A stretch of 64,000 nt of DNA, taken from NCBI RefSeq assembly GCF_000375485.1, contig NZ_AQXE01000006.1, positions 18,963 to 82,962 of the forward strand, given 5' to 3'. The notes beneath the pieces were generated by a model. It made no database searches, was not told where the DNA came from, and worked only from the letters and a program-made list of their open reading frames with translations. The DNA is from Desulfovibrio oxyclinae DSM 11498 (GTDB lineage: Bacteria > Desulfobacterota > Desulfovibrionia > Desulfovibrionales > Desulfovibrionaceae). Numbering within the stretch: the stretch's first letter is position 1; the number at the start of each line of letters is the position of its first letter. This document shows positions 1 to 9,953 of this stretch, piece by piece. The translations under genes and the position numbers were made by a program.

Positions 1-639
1 GCTGAGTCCGAAGCGGTAGTAGTCGCGGCCGAAGTCGTCCTTGTTGCGACGCATGACAAGGTAGGCAAGGCTCAGTCCGGCGCCGGAAGCCATGGCGACC
101 AGCAGATACTGGACAGTCATGGCGGCGGTGAAGGGATCGAGTGCCGTGGGCCACTGCGGTGCGTTTTCAGCGCGCAGGGCGGGAAGCAGCTGGATGGCGC
201 CAATGGTGCCGGCGGCGATGGTCGCGAAGGATGCTACGGCGGCCAGCAGTCCGAGGGCGGAGTGTGCGCCTTTTTGCTTGCGCATCTTCTTCCAGAGCGG
301 TGCCCAGAGGACAAGCAACAGGACGGTGGCTGCGCAGAGAATGAAAACGTGGGTCACGGGTGAGGCCGGGTGTGCCAGCCATTGTTTCAGTCCGGGGAAC
401 CGTTGCAGGGCGGGAAAGGCGCTCATGCCGGCGCCGAGAATGGCGAGAAAGGCGAGCTTGAGGGCCATGGTCGCGGTCTGCTGGGCGTATTTGTCGAGCA
501 GGACACGTTTGCCGATGCGTGCGGTCCATTCGCAGATCGCGGCGACAACGATGGCGCCGAGAGCCGCGAGACCGATGAGGTCGGCGAGCGCCGGCAGGCT
601 CATCTTTGCGGCTGTAGCCATGAGTTCGGTAGCGTTCAT
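1..639 (-). CDS. Partial multi-pass membrane protein, C-terminus beyond window
   Basis: An open frame of 213 codons runs off the left edge. It starts at the ATG at 639, which reads MNATELMATAAKMSLPALAD. I see about four hydrophobic segments, around residues 15-40, 60-80, 100-115 and 130-150, and one more near the edge, separated by basic loops such as KKMRKQKG. This pattern supports an integral inner-membrane protein. I do not recognise the family. It is transcribed divergently from the lipoprotein gene to its right. The plus-strand frames over this region look like shadows because their products are basic and repetitive. Confidence 0.6.
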   Translation of the reverse strand, partial: MNATELMATAAKMSLPALADLIGLAALGAIVVAAICEWTARIGKRVLLDKYAQQTATMALKLAFLAILGAGMSAFPALQRFPGLKQWLAHPASPVTHVFILCAATVLLLVLWAPLWKKMRKQKGAHSALGLLAAVASFATIAAGTIGAIQLLPALRAENAPQWPTALDPFTAAMTVQYLLVAMASGAGLSLAYLVMRRNKDDFGRDYYRFGLS

Positions 640-816
640 GTCGATGGTCTCCGTGGGGATGAAATGGGCGGCGGTCGTACGAGCGTCCCCCGCGACGGTG
701 TTGTGCCTCAAATCCGCAGCAGAGGCAAGGCGGGGGCACGCGGCATTCCTTGCAAAATAATCCCGTATCAACTAAAGATTGAAAAACCTTTGCCTGTTAT
801 TCAAACGGAGCCCCGG

Positions 817-1683
817 ATGAAACACCGTATCCTTGCCCTTGCGATCCTTCTGAGCATATGCCTCGCCGGATGCGTGACCACCGCCACCTCGTCTCGGACG
901 GACAACGCCAGCATGGAGTGGCGCATGCGCAGCCTTGAGGAAAGTTTTCTCGATTTTCGTGAGAACCAGAAGGAACAGATGCGCAGCCAGCAACAGTTTC
1001 AGGCGCGCATGGAAAACCGGCTCAACGATCTTGAGGACCGTCTGACCAGAGTGGCGGGCGGTGCGGAGCCCGATGAAAGCGCGGCGGTTTCCGATCAGGG
1101 ACAGGGCCAGAAAGCGCAGGACGAAGGCTGGGTGACGGATCTGGAGCCGGAAGAGGACGGCAAGGGGTGGACCAGCGTGACTCCCAAGGGCAAGGCTCAG
1201 GCCCCTGAGGAAGGTGACGTTGCCCAAGAGGCTCAAAAGGAAGAGGCTGTGGCCGAAAGCGCCGAGCCCAAGCCGTGGGCGGAGGTCCCCGGACCGAAGA
1301 TGCCGGATACGGCTCAGGGATTGTATGATCTCTCCCTCGACATGTACCGTGACAAAAAGTTTCCGGCAGCGCGCGAAGGGTTCGATGCATTTCTTTCCAA
1401 ATACCCGGACAATAAATTGGCCGGGAACGCCATGTACTGGAAAGGCGAGACCTATTACTCCGAAAAGGATTTCGCTCAGGCTATCCTGACGTTCAAGGAA
1501 GTGGCCATCAAGTATCCGCAGCACTCCAAGGTTCCGGCGGCCATGCTGAAAACCGGCATGTCCTATGAAAAGACCGGCGACCGGGACAATGCGGTTTTTT
1601 ACATGCAGACCCTTGTTCAGGAATACCCCGACTCCTCCGCGGCCGACGTCGCCCGCAGGCGTCTTCGCGCACTCGGCGCGTGA
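817..1683 (+). CDS. cpoB: Tol-Pal associated periplasmic lipoprotein CpoB/YbgF-like
   Basis: The 288-residue product starts with a lipoprotein signal peptide, MKHRILALAILLSICLAGC, with lipobox L-A-G-C19. The open frame extends upstream, but the ATG at 817 fits the signal peptide and has GGAG about seven bases upstream. Residues 30-75 form a predicted coiled coil rich in Glu, Gln and Arg. An acidic linker follows, and the last 120 residues contain three TPR-like repeats, for example AMYWKGETYYSEKDFAQAI. This order is typical of YbgF/CpoB, which works with Tol-Pal and peptidoglycan synthesis during envelope constriction. The lipid anchor is common in deltaproteobacterial versions, whereas the E. 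coli protein is soluble. No tol genes are visible nearby, so the pathway link is by family only. Confidence 0.85.
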   Translation: MKHRILALAILLSICLAGCVTTATSSRTDNASMEWRMRSLEESFLDFRENQKEQMRSQQQFQARMENRLNDLEDRLTRVAGGAEPDESAAVSDQGQGQKAQDEGWVTDLEPEEDGKGWTSVTPKGKAQAPEEGDVAQEAQKEEAVAESAEPKPWAEVPGPKMPDTAQGLYDLSLDMYRDKKFPAAREGFDAFLSKYPDNKLAGNAMYWKGETYYSEKDFAQAILTFKEVAIKYPQHSKVPAAMLKTGMSYEKTGDRDNAVFYMQTLVQEYPDSSAADVARRRLRALGA

Positions 1684-1689
1684 TGAGCC

Positions 1690-2904
1690 ATGGACCACCA
1701 GCGGGAGTATTTCGCCTGTCTCGCCCTGCGCCATACTCCCGGCGTGGGGGCCCGCACGTGGAAATCCGTTCTCCAGTCCTACCCCACCGCTTATGATGCG
1801 GTTCAGGATGCCGCAAACTGGCCCGGGCGCGGCGTGGCGGGTAAGCGTCCGGCCAAGGCCTGTGCCGAAGAGTCGTGGCGGGAAGCGGCTGAAAATGAAT
1901 ACCGCGACGCTCGGCACCGCAGGCTCGGGGTCATCTCATGGCATGATCCGCGCTATCCGCAGCGCCTCAAAGACATCCCCGCCCCCCCGGCATATTTCTA
2001 TTATCGTGGCGATCCGTCGCTGCTGAAGGCGCCCGCCGTAGCCGTGGTCGGCGCGCGCGAGTGCACCCGTTTCGGCCTGGAGGCTGCCGACCGCATATCG
2101 CGGGATCTGTCGCAGGCGGGCGTGACGGTGGTCTCCGGATTGGCCGCAGGCATCGACAGACAGGCGCATCAGGCGGCGCTGCAGGGTGTGGGCTCCACCG
2201 TGGCGGTACTGGGTACCGGCATTGATGTTCCCTATCCCGCCAGCAATGTGGAACTGCTCAAGGCTGTAAGCCGCAAGGGCTGCGCGGTTTCGGAGTTCGC
2301 CCCCGGCACCCGCCCCGAATCCAGAAATTTTCCGACTCGCAACCGTATCATCAGCGGCCTGAGCCTCGGCGTGCTTGTTGCCGAAGCGTCCGGCAAAAGC
2401 GGCAGTCTGATAACGGCCCGACTCGCCGCGGAGCAGGGGCGCGAAGTCTTTGCCCTGCCGGGTCCGGTGGGACACGCCACCTTTACCGGCTGCCACCGGC
2501 TGATCCGTCAGGGCGCGACGCTGGTCGAGGGCGCGGAAGACATTGTAAATGAACTGCGCTATCAGTTCAGCCTTGAGCTGGCCTCCGCAGATTCGGAAAA
2601 GCGGGAGAATTCGGGAAAGAACGGCGCGGAAAGTGCGCCTGACGAGCCCTCGTTTGCCGAGCAGGTTCGCAAGGAAGCCCGGAAACAATCAAGGCATCTT
2701 CCCGAGGAACAGCTTCCCGAGCTTGAAGGCGACGAACTGGTGCTCTTTGAGCGGCTTGTGGGCACGGACAGGCTGCACGTGGACGAGATAGCGCGTGCGC
2801 TCCAGTGGGAGAGCTCGCGCGTGAGTACCGGGCTGATCATGCTGGAGATGAAGGGATTGCTGCGCCAGCTGCCGGGCATGTGGTACACTGCGCGGGAGGC
2901 ATGA
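1690..2904 (+). CDS. dprA: DNA-processing protein DprA (Smf)
   Basis: The 404-residue product is a full-length DprA, which loads RecA on incoming single-stranded DNA in transformation and related recombination. Residues 1-80 contain a helical N-terminal region with an HhH-like PGVGARTW. The Rossmann-like core at about 115-300 shows VVGARECTRFG, VVSGLAAGIDRQAHQAAL, VAVLGTGIDVPYPASN, RNRIISGLS and SGSLITARLAAEQGREV, all hallmarks of the family. After a variable charged linker, the last 60 residues resemble the winged-helix domain found at the C-terminus of many DprA proteins. The ATG lies six bases after the cpoB stop, so the two genes are probably cotranscribed. Confidence 0.95.
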   Translation: MDHQREYFACLALRHTPGVGARTWKSVLQSYPTAYDAVQDAANWPGRGVAGKRPAKACAEESWREAAENEYRDARHRRLGVISWHDPRYPQRLKDIPAPPAYFYYRGDPSLLKAPAVAVVGARECTRFGLEAADRISRDLSQAGVTVVSGLAAGIDRQAHQAALQGVGSTVAVLGTGIDVPYPASNVELLKAVSRKGCAVSEFAPGTRPESRNFPTRNRIISGLSLGVLVAEASGKSGSLITARLAAEQGREVFALPGPVGHATFTGCHRLIRQGATLVEGAEDIVNELRYQFSLELASADSEKRENSGKNGAESAPDEPSFAEQVRKEARKQSRHLPEEQLPELEGDELVLFERLVGTDRLHVDEIARALQWESSRVSTGLIMLEMKGLLRQLPGMWYTAREA

Positions 2905-3003
2905 GCCCCGGCCGTGTCCTTTCAATACGCTCGCGTGCGGGCTTGAGCGCAATCCGCCATGCGTGTAGAATATTTCCTATCCATTGAGCAAGGAGCCTCG
3001 TGA

Positions 3004-3411
3004 ATGCAGAAGATACCCACCGATCTGGCAAAACCGGGCATGAAGCTGGCCCGTCCCGTGGTCAAAGACGGCGGCATCACCGTCATGGCCGAGGGCATGG
3101 AGCTGACCGAGGCGCTCATCGACCGGCTGTCCAGCATGAAGATCGACAAGATCGTGGTGCACGGCAACCCCGTGGACATGGCCGGATCGGGCGGAGGAAC
3201 CGCATTTGACGAGCGGCTAGCGCGCATGGATCACCTTTTTCGTCATTATTCCAATGATAAATGGATGTCCCGCGTGCACGACCGCATGAAGGAATATTTT
3301 CGGTTCAAGGCCGCGCAGCAGGCGGCCCGACAGCGCGCAGAGCAGGAGCGCGACAAGCTCGTTGAGGAACCCGGCACTGCCGGTGAAGCCGTCAACGGCG
3401 AGGAGGCATAG
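3004..3411 (+). CDS. Small unknown protein paired with HDOD gene
   Basis: The 135-residue product starts at ATG 3004, preceded by AAGGAG at a suitable distance. The first 60 residues (IPTDLAKPGMKLARPVVKDG, then ELTEALIDRLSSMKIDKIVV) resemble the N-terminal module that precedes many HD-GYP domains. No HD motif follows. The C-terminal half is a charged Ala/Gln/Glu/Arg helix, probably coiled coil. The HDOD gene starts two bases after the stop, which suggests translational coupling and a joint role in signalling. No specific function can be assigned. Confidence 0.75.
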   Translation: MQKIPTDLAKPGMKLARPVVKDGGITVMAEGMELTEALIDRLSSMKIDKIVVHGNPVDMAGSGGGTAFDERLARMDHLFRHYSNDKWMSRVHDRMKEYFRFKAAQQAARQRAEQERDKLVEEPGTAGEAVNGEEA

Positions 3412-3413
3412 GC

Positions 3414-4247
3414 ATGGAAGACCTTCGCACCACGGTCAAGGGAGAGATCCTCTCCATTCAGGACCTGCCCACGCTTCCCGGCGTTCTCGACGAAGTTTCC
3501 AAACTGGTGGAAGACCCGGACGCGTCCACCGAGGCCATCGCCAAGGTCATCTCACGCGACCAAGTGCTCTCCGCGAAGGTCCTGAAGATGGTCAACTCAC
3601 CCATCTACGGCTTTCCCGGTCGCATCGGGACCATTCAACACGCGCTGGTCCTGCTGGGGTTCAACGTCATCCGCGGCATCATCATTTCCACTTCGGTGTT
3701 CGATATGATGGTGGCGGCCATGAAGGGGCTCTGGGAACACAGCCTCGGGGTGGCCACGGCCTCGAACATCGTGGCCCGCAACGCCGGATTCGAGGACCCG
3801 GAGGAATACGCGGTGGCCGGGTTGCTGCATGATCTGGGCAAGGTTGTCACGGCTGTGCAGCTGCCGGAACTGCATGACACCATCCTTGAGACGGTGCGCG
3901 AGCGCGACCTGACCTATCTCCGCGCGGAAAAGGCCGTGCTCGGCTTCGGGCATGACCGCATCAACGCATGGCTGGCGCGCCACTGGCATCTTCCCGGCAA
4001 TATCCGGGAGGCCATGAGCCGTCATCACAGCCCGCATCTGGCGGAGTTCTACAAGCCAGTGGCCTGCGTGGTGCACATTGGGGATTTCATGGTCAGACTG
4101 TTCGAGTTCGGCACGTCCGGGGACGATCAGACGGCCTATCTCCGGCCCGAGGCCATGAAGGAGCTCGGGTTCAAGATGAGCGATCTGGAGCGGTGCCTAG
4201 ACGAATTGTCCGAACAGATGATCGACATCGCGGATCTGAGTCTGTAA
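3414..4247 (+). CDS. HDOD domain signalling protein
   Basis: The 277-residue product has the HDOD fold over most of its length: DLPTLPGVLDEVSKLVEDPD at the start, then KVLKMVNSPIYGFPGRIGTI and HALVLLGFNVIRGIIIS, which are the signature segments. Further on, VAGLLHDLGKVV keeps an HD dipeptide, so phosphohydrolase activity is not excluded. HDOD proteins are regulatory scaffolds in chemotaxis, cyclic-di-GMP and cell-cycle signalling. The start at 3414 has a GAGGAGG ribosome site inside the preceding gene's last codons. Its stop is three bases from the stop of the convergent gene, leaving no room for a terminator. Confidence 0.88.
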   Translation: MEDLRTTVKGEILSIQDLPTLPGVLDEVSKLVEDPDASTEAIAKVISRDQVLSAKVLKMVNSPIYGFPGRIGTIQHALVLLGFNVIRGIIISTSVFDMMVAAMKGLWEHSLGVATASNIVARNAGFEDPEEYAVAGLLHDLGKVVTAVQLPELHDTILETVRERDLTYLRAEKAVLGFGHDRINAWLARHWHLPGNIREAMSRHHSPHLAEFYKPVACVVHIGDFMVRLFEFGTSGDDQTAYLRPEAMKELGFKMSDLERCLDELSEQMIDIADLSL

Positions 4248-4250
4248 CGG

Positions 4251-4736
4251 CTAGTCCGCCGAAAGCGTCGAGTGGTGGAGGCCGATGGCCTTGACCACGC
4301 CTTTGGCCGCTTCCATTTCAACGTATCCGAGCGTGATACACACCCCCAGATAATCCATGTTCATGGCTTCCATCTTGTTGATGGCGCGTTCGCTCTGGTC
4401 GATGGTGATCAGGCCCTTGTTGATCATGTACTCGGCGGCCCGTTGCAGGTCGGGATCGTTCCTGTCCTGCGGCGTGTCCTTGATGGGTTCCCTGTCTTCG
4501 GCCTGATGCTCGGCCAGACTGATGTCCTTGCGGGCGAGAACGGCCCTGTTCTTGAGATCCTTGAGTTCCCGTTGCAGAGTTTTCTTTCGGCGGCTCAAAT
4601 GCAGGTAGCGCTCCTCGGCCTCCCGTTCCTCGCTTACGAGCGCACGAATGCGATTGCGCATGGAATTCATCATGGACCGGTAGATCCATACCGTGAGCAA
4701 CAGCGAGATTCCGAATATGATCAGGGGGAGTACCAT
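4251..4736 (-). CDS. Membrane-anchored coiled-coil protein, unknown
   Basis: I place the start at ATG 4736, giving 161 residues, because it begins with a transmembrane helix (MVLPLIIFGISLLLTVWIYR) and the longer frame overlaps the upstream gene. After the membrane segment, residues 25-75 form a charged coiled coil. The last 70 residues (AAEYMINKGLITIDQSERAI onward) look like a small soluble domain. The gene follows another single-helix coiled-coil gene on the same strand with a 13-base gap, so they probably form a pair of inner-membrane partners. I do not recognise a known family. Confidence 0.7.
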   Translation of the reverse strand: MVLPLIIFGISLLLTVWIYRSMMNSMRNRIRALVSEEREAEERYLHLSRRKKTLQRELKDLKNRAVLARKDISLAEHQAEDREPIKDTPQDRNDPDLQRAAEYMINKGLITIDQSERAINKMEAMNMDYLGVCITLGYVEMEAAKGVVKAIGLHHSTLSAD

Positions 4737-4749
4737 GGAAGCCCTCGGT

Positions 4750-4971
4750 CTAGGAGTCCACGAGGTAGCGGATGTTGGTGACCTGCGTCTCCAGCCGTTC
4801 GATCTCCTGCTCAAGCACGTCGGACTTGAGCTCCAGTTTGTTCTTCTTGGCTCGCACCGATGTCCGCTTGCGACGCACATGGTCGGAACAGCTCTGGAAC
4901 TGAACGAGCAACACACCCAGCTCGACAAACAAGAGCAGCGCGAGAAGCATGTATAATGTTGCGTCGTCCAT
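4750..4971 (-). CDS. Small single-helix coiled-coil membrane protein
   Basis: The 73-residue product has an N-terminal hydrophobic helix (LYMLLALLLFVELGVLLVQF) followed by a Lys/Glu-rich coiled coil (KKNKLELKSDVLEQEIERLE). The ATG at 4971 is preceded by GGAG on the coding strand. The shape resembles FtsB/FtsL-type bitopic proteins, but there is no sequence basis to name it. The downstream gene has the same architecture, suggesting that the two products associate. Confidence 0.65.
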   Translation of the reverse strand: MDDATLYMLLALLLFVELGVLLVQFQSCSDHVRRKRTSVRAKKNKLELKSDVLEQEIERLETQVTNIRYLVDS

Positions 4972-5058
4972 CGAGGAGTCTCCTTTTCAAACGTGCACTA
5001 CATACTCTCTGCGGAGTAAATGTTCAAGCAAAATAGGCTTCTCGGAAAAAGGTGAGGC

Positions 5059-5325
5059 TTATTCGACCACTGATGCATCGTGTGCGGCAAGAAACGCAGT
5101 CTTTTCCCGGCGCGGGCGTTTCTTTACGGCCATCTCCAGTCGCAGCGCCGCGCTTTTCCCCTGCACTTCCACGCTCTGGACCAGTTCCACGGGAAGCCGC
5201 GAGCGCGTGTAGCGGGCTCCCGAGCCGTCGTTGTGCGCGGCGAGCCGCCTTGCCAGGTCGGTGGTGATGCCGCAGTAGAGAGTCTGATCGGCGCAGCGGA
5301 CCAGATAGACGTGCCATGTTCGCAT
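5059..5325 (-). CDS. GIY-YIG nuclease family protein (YhbQ/UPF0213 type)
   Basis: The 88-residue product is a minimal GIY-YIG domain. It shows VYLVRCADQTLYCGITTDLA, where VYL and YCG stand for the GIY and YIG motifs. The conserved arginine (ARRLAAHN) and glutamate (LRLEMAVKKR) follow. Stand-alone proteins of this size belong to the UPF0213/YhbQ group, which has been linked to DNA repair, but the in vivo role is uncertain. It is transcribed away from the ABC-F gene. Confidence 0.88.
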   Translation of the reverse strand: MRTWHVYLVRCADQTLYCGITTDLARRLAAHNDGSGARYTRSRLPVELVQSVEVQGKSAALRLEMAVKKRPRREKTAFLAAHDASVVE

Positions 5326-5417
5326 GGCCTACCGAATACCCTCGGGATGCGCGCTAGTCAAAGCCGCTCTTGCCTTCGCGCGCCTGCCGTTATATCCCCC
5401 TTGCGGAAGGTAAACAC

Positions 5418-7439
5418 ATGTCGAAAATCACCGTCAATTCACTCGCAATGCACTTTGGCGGAGAAGAAGTCTTCTCCGACGTCTCCTTTGAAGCCGGACC
5501 GGGCGTGCGCATGGCCGTTACCGGCCCCAACGGCTGCGGCAAGTCCACGCTGCTGCGCATCCTTGCCGGGGTCACGGACCACGACGCGGGCACGGTCAGC
5601 ATCGACCGCGGCGCGCAGATCGGCTACGTGGCGCAGGAACTCTCGGGAGCCGACCTCGAACGCAACCTGCTGGCATGGGTCATGGACGCCCTGCCTTCAT
5701 GGAGCGGCTTCTGGGAACGCTGGGAAAAGGCCGTGGCCGACGGCGATCAGGCGCGCATCACGGAGCTTTCCCACGAGCAGGCCGAATTCGAGGAGAAATA
5801 CGGCTACAGCCCGGAACACAAGGCCAGAGCCATCCTCACCGGCCTCGGTTTTTCCGAGGACGACCTGTTCAAGCGTCTCGCGGAGCTCTCCGGCGGCTGG
5901 CGCGAACGCTCCAAGCTCGCCCGCGTGCTGCTTCAGGGCGCGGACGTGCTGCTTCTGGACGAACCCACCAACCACCTTGATCTGGAAGCCGTGGAATGGC
6001 TGGAGCAGTACCTGCTCAACTTCCGGGGCGCGTTGGTCTTCGTGGCGCACGACAGGGTCTTCCTGAACCGCGTGGGCACCCACGTGCTGTTCCTCGGCGG
6101 CAAACGCAGCGTCCTGCGCAAGGGGAACTTCGACGAATTTCTGGAATGGCAGGAAGAGGACGCCCGCCAGCGCGAAAAGGAGATGGAGAAGCTCTCCGCG
6201 CGCATCGAGCACGAGCAGAACTACATCAGCCGCTTCCGGGTCAAGGCCCGCAAGGCCGCCCAGGCCCAGAGCAAGATCAAGAAGGTCGAGAAAATGGCCG
6301 AGGAACTTGATCAGATGAAGAAGCAGGGCTCTTCCACGCGGGTCAAGGGCCGCTCCCTCGCTTTCAAGCTTCCGGCTCCGGCGCGGGGTGACAAGGTCGC
6401 CATCGCCGGGGTGGATCTGCGCTTCGCCTACGACAAGAGCAACCCCTCCGTCTGGGACGGGCTGAATTTTCAGCTCTACCGCGGGCACAAGGTGGCGCTG
6501 ATGGCACCCAACGGCGCGGGCAAGACCACGCTTCTCAAGCTCATCACCGGCGATCTGACACCGGACGAGGGGCACGTGAAGATCGGCAACAAGACCAAGC
6601 CCGGTTACTTCAGCCAGCATCAGCACGAAATCCTGAACCTCGACGGCACCGCCCTGTCCGAGATTCGCCGCCTGAGCGACCCGAATCTCACCGAGGAACA
6701 GCTCATGGGCGTGCTGGGCCTTTTCCTGCTGGGCGAAGACTTCTTCGATCGCAAGGTCTCCGGGCTTTCCGGCGGTGAAAAGAGCCGACTGCTGCTTGCC
6801 AGCCTCTTTCTGGCCCACCCGAACCTGCTCATCCTCGACGAACCCACCAACCACCTCGACATCGAATCCCGCGAGGGACTCATCGCCGCGCTCAAGGACT
6901 ACGAGGGCACACTCCTTTTCGTGGCGCACGACCGTTACCTGCTCTCGGAAGTGGCTGAAGAAGTGTGGGAACTCTCACCTTCGGGCATCGAGCAGTACCT
7001 CGGCGGCTTCGCGGATTACGACGAAAAACGTCGCCAGCGGTTGGCCGAAGCCGCACGCGCAGGCAGCGGCAAATCCTCTGCAAAACAGGAGGAAGCTCCG
7101 GCTCTCGATGAGAAGCCTGCGGAGAAGCGGCGTCTGACCAAGGAAGAAAAACGGCGTCAGGCTGAACGGCGCAACGCCCTGTACCGTGAGCTCAAGCCGC
7201 TCAAGAAGGATTACGCCAAGCTTGAGCGCGACCTTGAAAAGGCCATGGAGGACCACGGCCGCCTTGAGGAAGCCCTCAACGACCCTGCAACCTACGAAAA
7301 GCCCGAGCTGGCCGTGAAGTCCCAGTCGGAGTACACCGAGGTCAGTGACTGGGTGGACACTCTCATGGCCCGCATGGCCGAGCTTGAGGAACGCATCGCC
7401 GATATCGAACGGCAACGCGGCGAGCTGGAGGAAGGCTGA
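5418..7439 (+). CDS. ABC-F family ATPase (Uup/EttA-like)
   Basis: The 673-residue product carries two ABC ATPase domains and no membrane segments, as in the ABC-F family that acts on ribosomes. The first domain has GPNGCGKST, signature LSGGWRERSKLARVLL and Walker B LLLDEPTNHLD. The second has APNGAGKTT, LSGGEKSRLLLASLF and LLILDEPTNHLD. A charged linker at about 240-310 joins them. A Lys/Glu-rich C-terminal extension, coiled coil at about 575-670, resembles that of Uup and related members. I use ATG 5418 because GGAAGG lies eight bases upstream. The longer frame beginning at 5370 lacks a site. Confidence 0.92.
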   Translation: MSKITVNSLAMHFGGEEVFSDVSFEAGPGVRMAVTGPNGCGKSTLLRILAGVTDHDAGTVSIDRGAQIGYVAQELSGADLERNLLAWVMDALPSWSGFWERWEKAVADGDQARITELSHEQAEFEEKYGYSPEHKARAILTGLGFSEDDLFKRLAELSGGWRERSKLARVLLQGADVLLLDEPTNHLDLEAVEWLEQYLLNFRGALVFVAHDRVFLNRVGTHVLFLGGKRSVLRKGNFDEFLEWQEEDARQREKEMEKLSARIEHEQNYISRFRVKARKAAQAQSKIKKVEKMAEELDQMKKQGSSTRVKGRSLAFKLPAPARGDKVAIAGVDLRFAYDKSNPSVWDGLNFQLYRGHKVALMAPNGAGKTTLLKLITGDLTPDEGHVKIGNKTKPGYFSQHQHEILNLDGTALSEIRRLSDPNLTEEQLMGVLGLFLLGEDFFDRKVSGLSGGEKSRLLLASLFLAHPNLLILDEPTNHLDIESREGLIAALKDYEGTLLFVAHDRYLLSEVAEEVWELSPSGIEQYLGGFADYDEKRRQRLAEAARAGSGKSSAKQEEAPALDEKPAEKRRLTKEEKRRQAERRNALYRELKPLKKDYAKLERDLEKAMEDHGRLEEALNDPATYEKPELAVKSQSEYTEVSDWVDTLMARMAELEERIADIERQRGELEEG

Positions 7440-7441
7440 TC

Positions 7442-7846
7442 GTGCCGCGCATCATCGACGTGGCCGCAGGCATTCTCTGGCGTGACGGGCTCTACCTGGC
7501 CGTTGATCGCCCCAAGGGCGAGTGGGCCGGATGGTGGGAATTCCCCGGCGGCAAGGTGGAGGAAGGCGAGGCTCCGGAAGCCGCGCTGGTGCGGGAGCTT
7601 CGCGAGGAGCTCGGCGTGCAGGTCGGCGATTTCGAGTTCTGGTGCGAAAAGGTCCACCATTATCCCCGGATTTCCGTGCGCCTGCTGTTCTACCACGTCA
7701 CCGCCTTCGAGGGCGATCCCCGCGGGCTGGAGGGGCAGAGCTTCGCATGGGTGCACCCCGCCCGGCCAGAGGGCATCCGCTTTCTTCCCGCGGACGACGA
7801 CATCGTGGCAGCACTCGCCGAAGGGGCCGGTCCGACGGGGAAATAA
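7442..7846 (+). CDS. NUDIX hydrolase, MutT-like
   Basis: The 134-residue product has a complete Nudix box, GGKVEEGEAPEAALVRELRE followed by ELGV, at about residues 37-60. The N-terminal strand AAGILWRDGLYLAVDRPKGE is typical of 8-oxo-dGTP diphosphatases. The start is a GTG two bases after the ABC-F stop, with GGAGGAAGG as ribosome site, so the two genes are translationally coupled. A nucleotide pool cleaning role is likely. The exact substrate cannot be read from sequence. Confidence 0.9.
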   Translation: MPRIIDVAAGILWRDGLYLAVDRPKGEWAGWWEFPGGKVEEGEAPEAALVRELREELGVQVGDFEFWCEKVHHYPRISVRLLFYHVTAFEGDPRGLEGQSFAWVHPARPEGIRFLPADDDIVAALAEGAGPTGK

Positions 7847-7962
7847 CCTCGCCGGAAACAGCCGGTTGAAGCCTGACGGGAAAAGGAGTATCTTCATTGG
7901 CCCTTCCCGCGCCATGGTCAGTGCGCGGAAAGGGATACACCGTCAAGCAAAGGAGTGATGCA

Positions 7963-8835
7963 TTGCGGATCTGCGATTCGATTCGTCCGAATTCCCCGTT
8001 CATTTCCCTTGAGTTCTTCCCGCCCAAAGAGCGGGACGCGTGGCCGAAGTTTTTCAACGTGGTTGACAAGCTCAAGACCCTCGACCCGCTGTTTGCCTCG
8101 GTCACCTACGGAGCGGGCGGCGGCACGCAGGACAACACGCTGGAAATCGCGCGGCGCATCAAGGCCGACCACGGCATTGAGCCGCTGACCCACCTCACCT
8201 GCGTGGGCGCGTGCGATGATGCGCTCAAGGATTACGTGGGCGCACTTGAGGACGCCGGAATTGAGAACATTCTCGCCCTGCGGGGAGACCCGCCCAAAGG
8301 CGAGGAAAATTTCGATTTCAACAAGCAGGAATACAAGCACGCCACCGACCTGGTGGGCTTCCTGCGTCAGCACTACAAGAAAATGTGCGTTGGCGTGGCC
8401 TGTTATCCCGAGCCGCACCCCGAATCCCCGAGCGTGAGCTTCGACCTTGCCATGAGCAAACACAAGGTGGAGCAGGGCGGCGAATTCATGGTCACCCAGC
8501 TGTTCTTCGACAATCGCGTTTATTTCGATTTCGTGGACCGGATGAAGGCCATGGGTGTGGACGTCCCGGTGATTCCGGGCGTACTGCCCATCATGAACAT
8601 CCGCTCGGCCAAGTTCATTCTCGGCCTCTGCGGCGCCAGCATCCCGGGCAATTTCCTGCACGAACTGGAAAAAGCCAATGACGAGGGCGGTGACGACAAG
8701 GTATACGAGGTCGGCATGGCCTACGCCCAGCGGCAGGCACAGGACCTCATCGACAAGGGCGCGCCCGGTGTGCATCTGTACACCCTCAACAGCGCCAAGG
8801 CCTGCCTTGAACTGGGCAGCAGCCTGAAGTTGTAA
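7963..8835 (+). CDS. metF: 5,10-methylenetetrahydrofolate reductase
   Basis: The product is a MetF-type flavoprotein that reduces methylene-THF to methyl-THF for methionine synthesis. In anaerobes it may also serve the methyl branch of the Wood-Ljungdahl pathway. Family segments are SLEFFPPKERDAW, FASVTYGAGGGTQ, HLTCVGA, ILALRGDPPKG, VACYPEPHPES, TQLFFDNRVYFDFV and PVIPGVLPI, spread over about 290 residues. The open frame begins at a TTG at 7897. I prefer the in-frame TTG at 7963 because AAAGGAG lies seven bases upstream and the protein then starts MRICDSIRP, matching family length. The 7897 start also has AAAAGGAG, so this choice is not certain. Confidence 0.92.
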   Translation: MRICDSIRPNSPFISLEFFPPKERDAWPKFFNVVDKLKTLDPLFASVTYGAGGGTQDNTLEIARRIKADHGIEPLTHLTCVGACDDALKDYVGALEDAGIENILALRGDPPKGEENFDFNKQEYKHATDLVGFLRQHYKKMCVGVACYPEPHPESPSVSFDLAMSKHKVEQGGEFMVTQLFFDNRVYFDFVDRMKAMGVDVPVIPGVLPIMNIRSAKFILGLCGASIPGNFLHELEKANDEGGDDKVYEVGMAYAQRQAQDLIDKGAPGVHLYTLNSAKACLELGSSLKL

Positions 8836-8854
8836 GCTTTTGGAGAGTGAAGCT

Positions 8855-9883
<1,029 letters not shown>

Positions 9884-9901
9884 CAAGCCAAACAATTCAT
9901 C

Positions 9902-9932
9902 CGGTCCGGGGGCGTGCCGCGTCCCCGGACCG
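9902..9932 (+). other. Strong hairpin between asd and aminotransferase gene
   Basis: CGGTCCGGGG at 9902-9911 pairs exactly with CCCCGGACCG at 9923-9932 around an 11-base loop. No T-run follows, so it is not a standard intrinsic terminator. It could be an RNA stability or processing element in the asd to aminotransferase intergenic stretch. Confidence 0.6.
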
Positions 9933-9953
9933 TCACCCGCTGAGGAAACCGCC

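Noticed and set aside
370..816. Long N-terminal extension of the CpoB frame
   Set aside because: It has no ribosome site, overlaps the promoter side of the partial membrane gene, and would bury the lipoprotein signal peptide.
7847..7962. Riboswitch upstream of metF
   Set aside because: The gap is short and shows no conserved SAM or cobalamin riboswitch elements.
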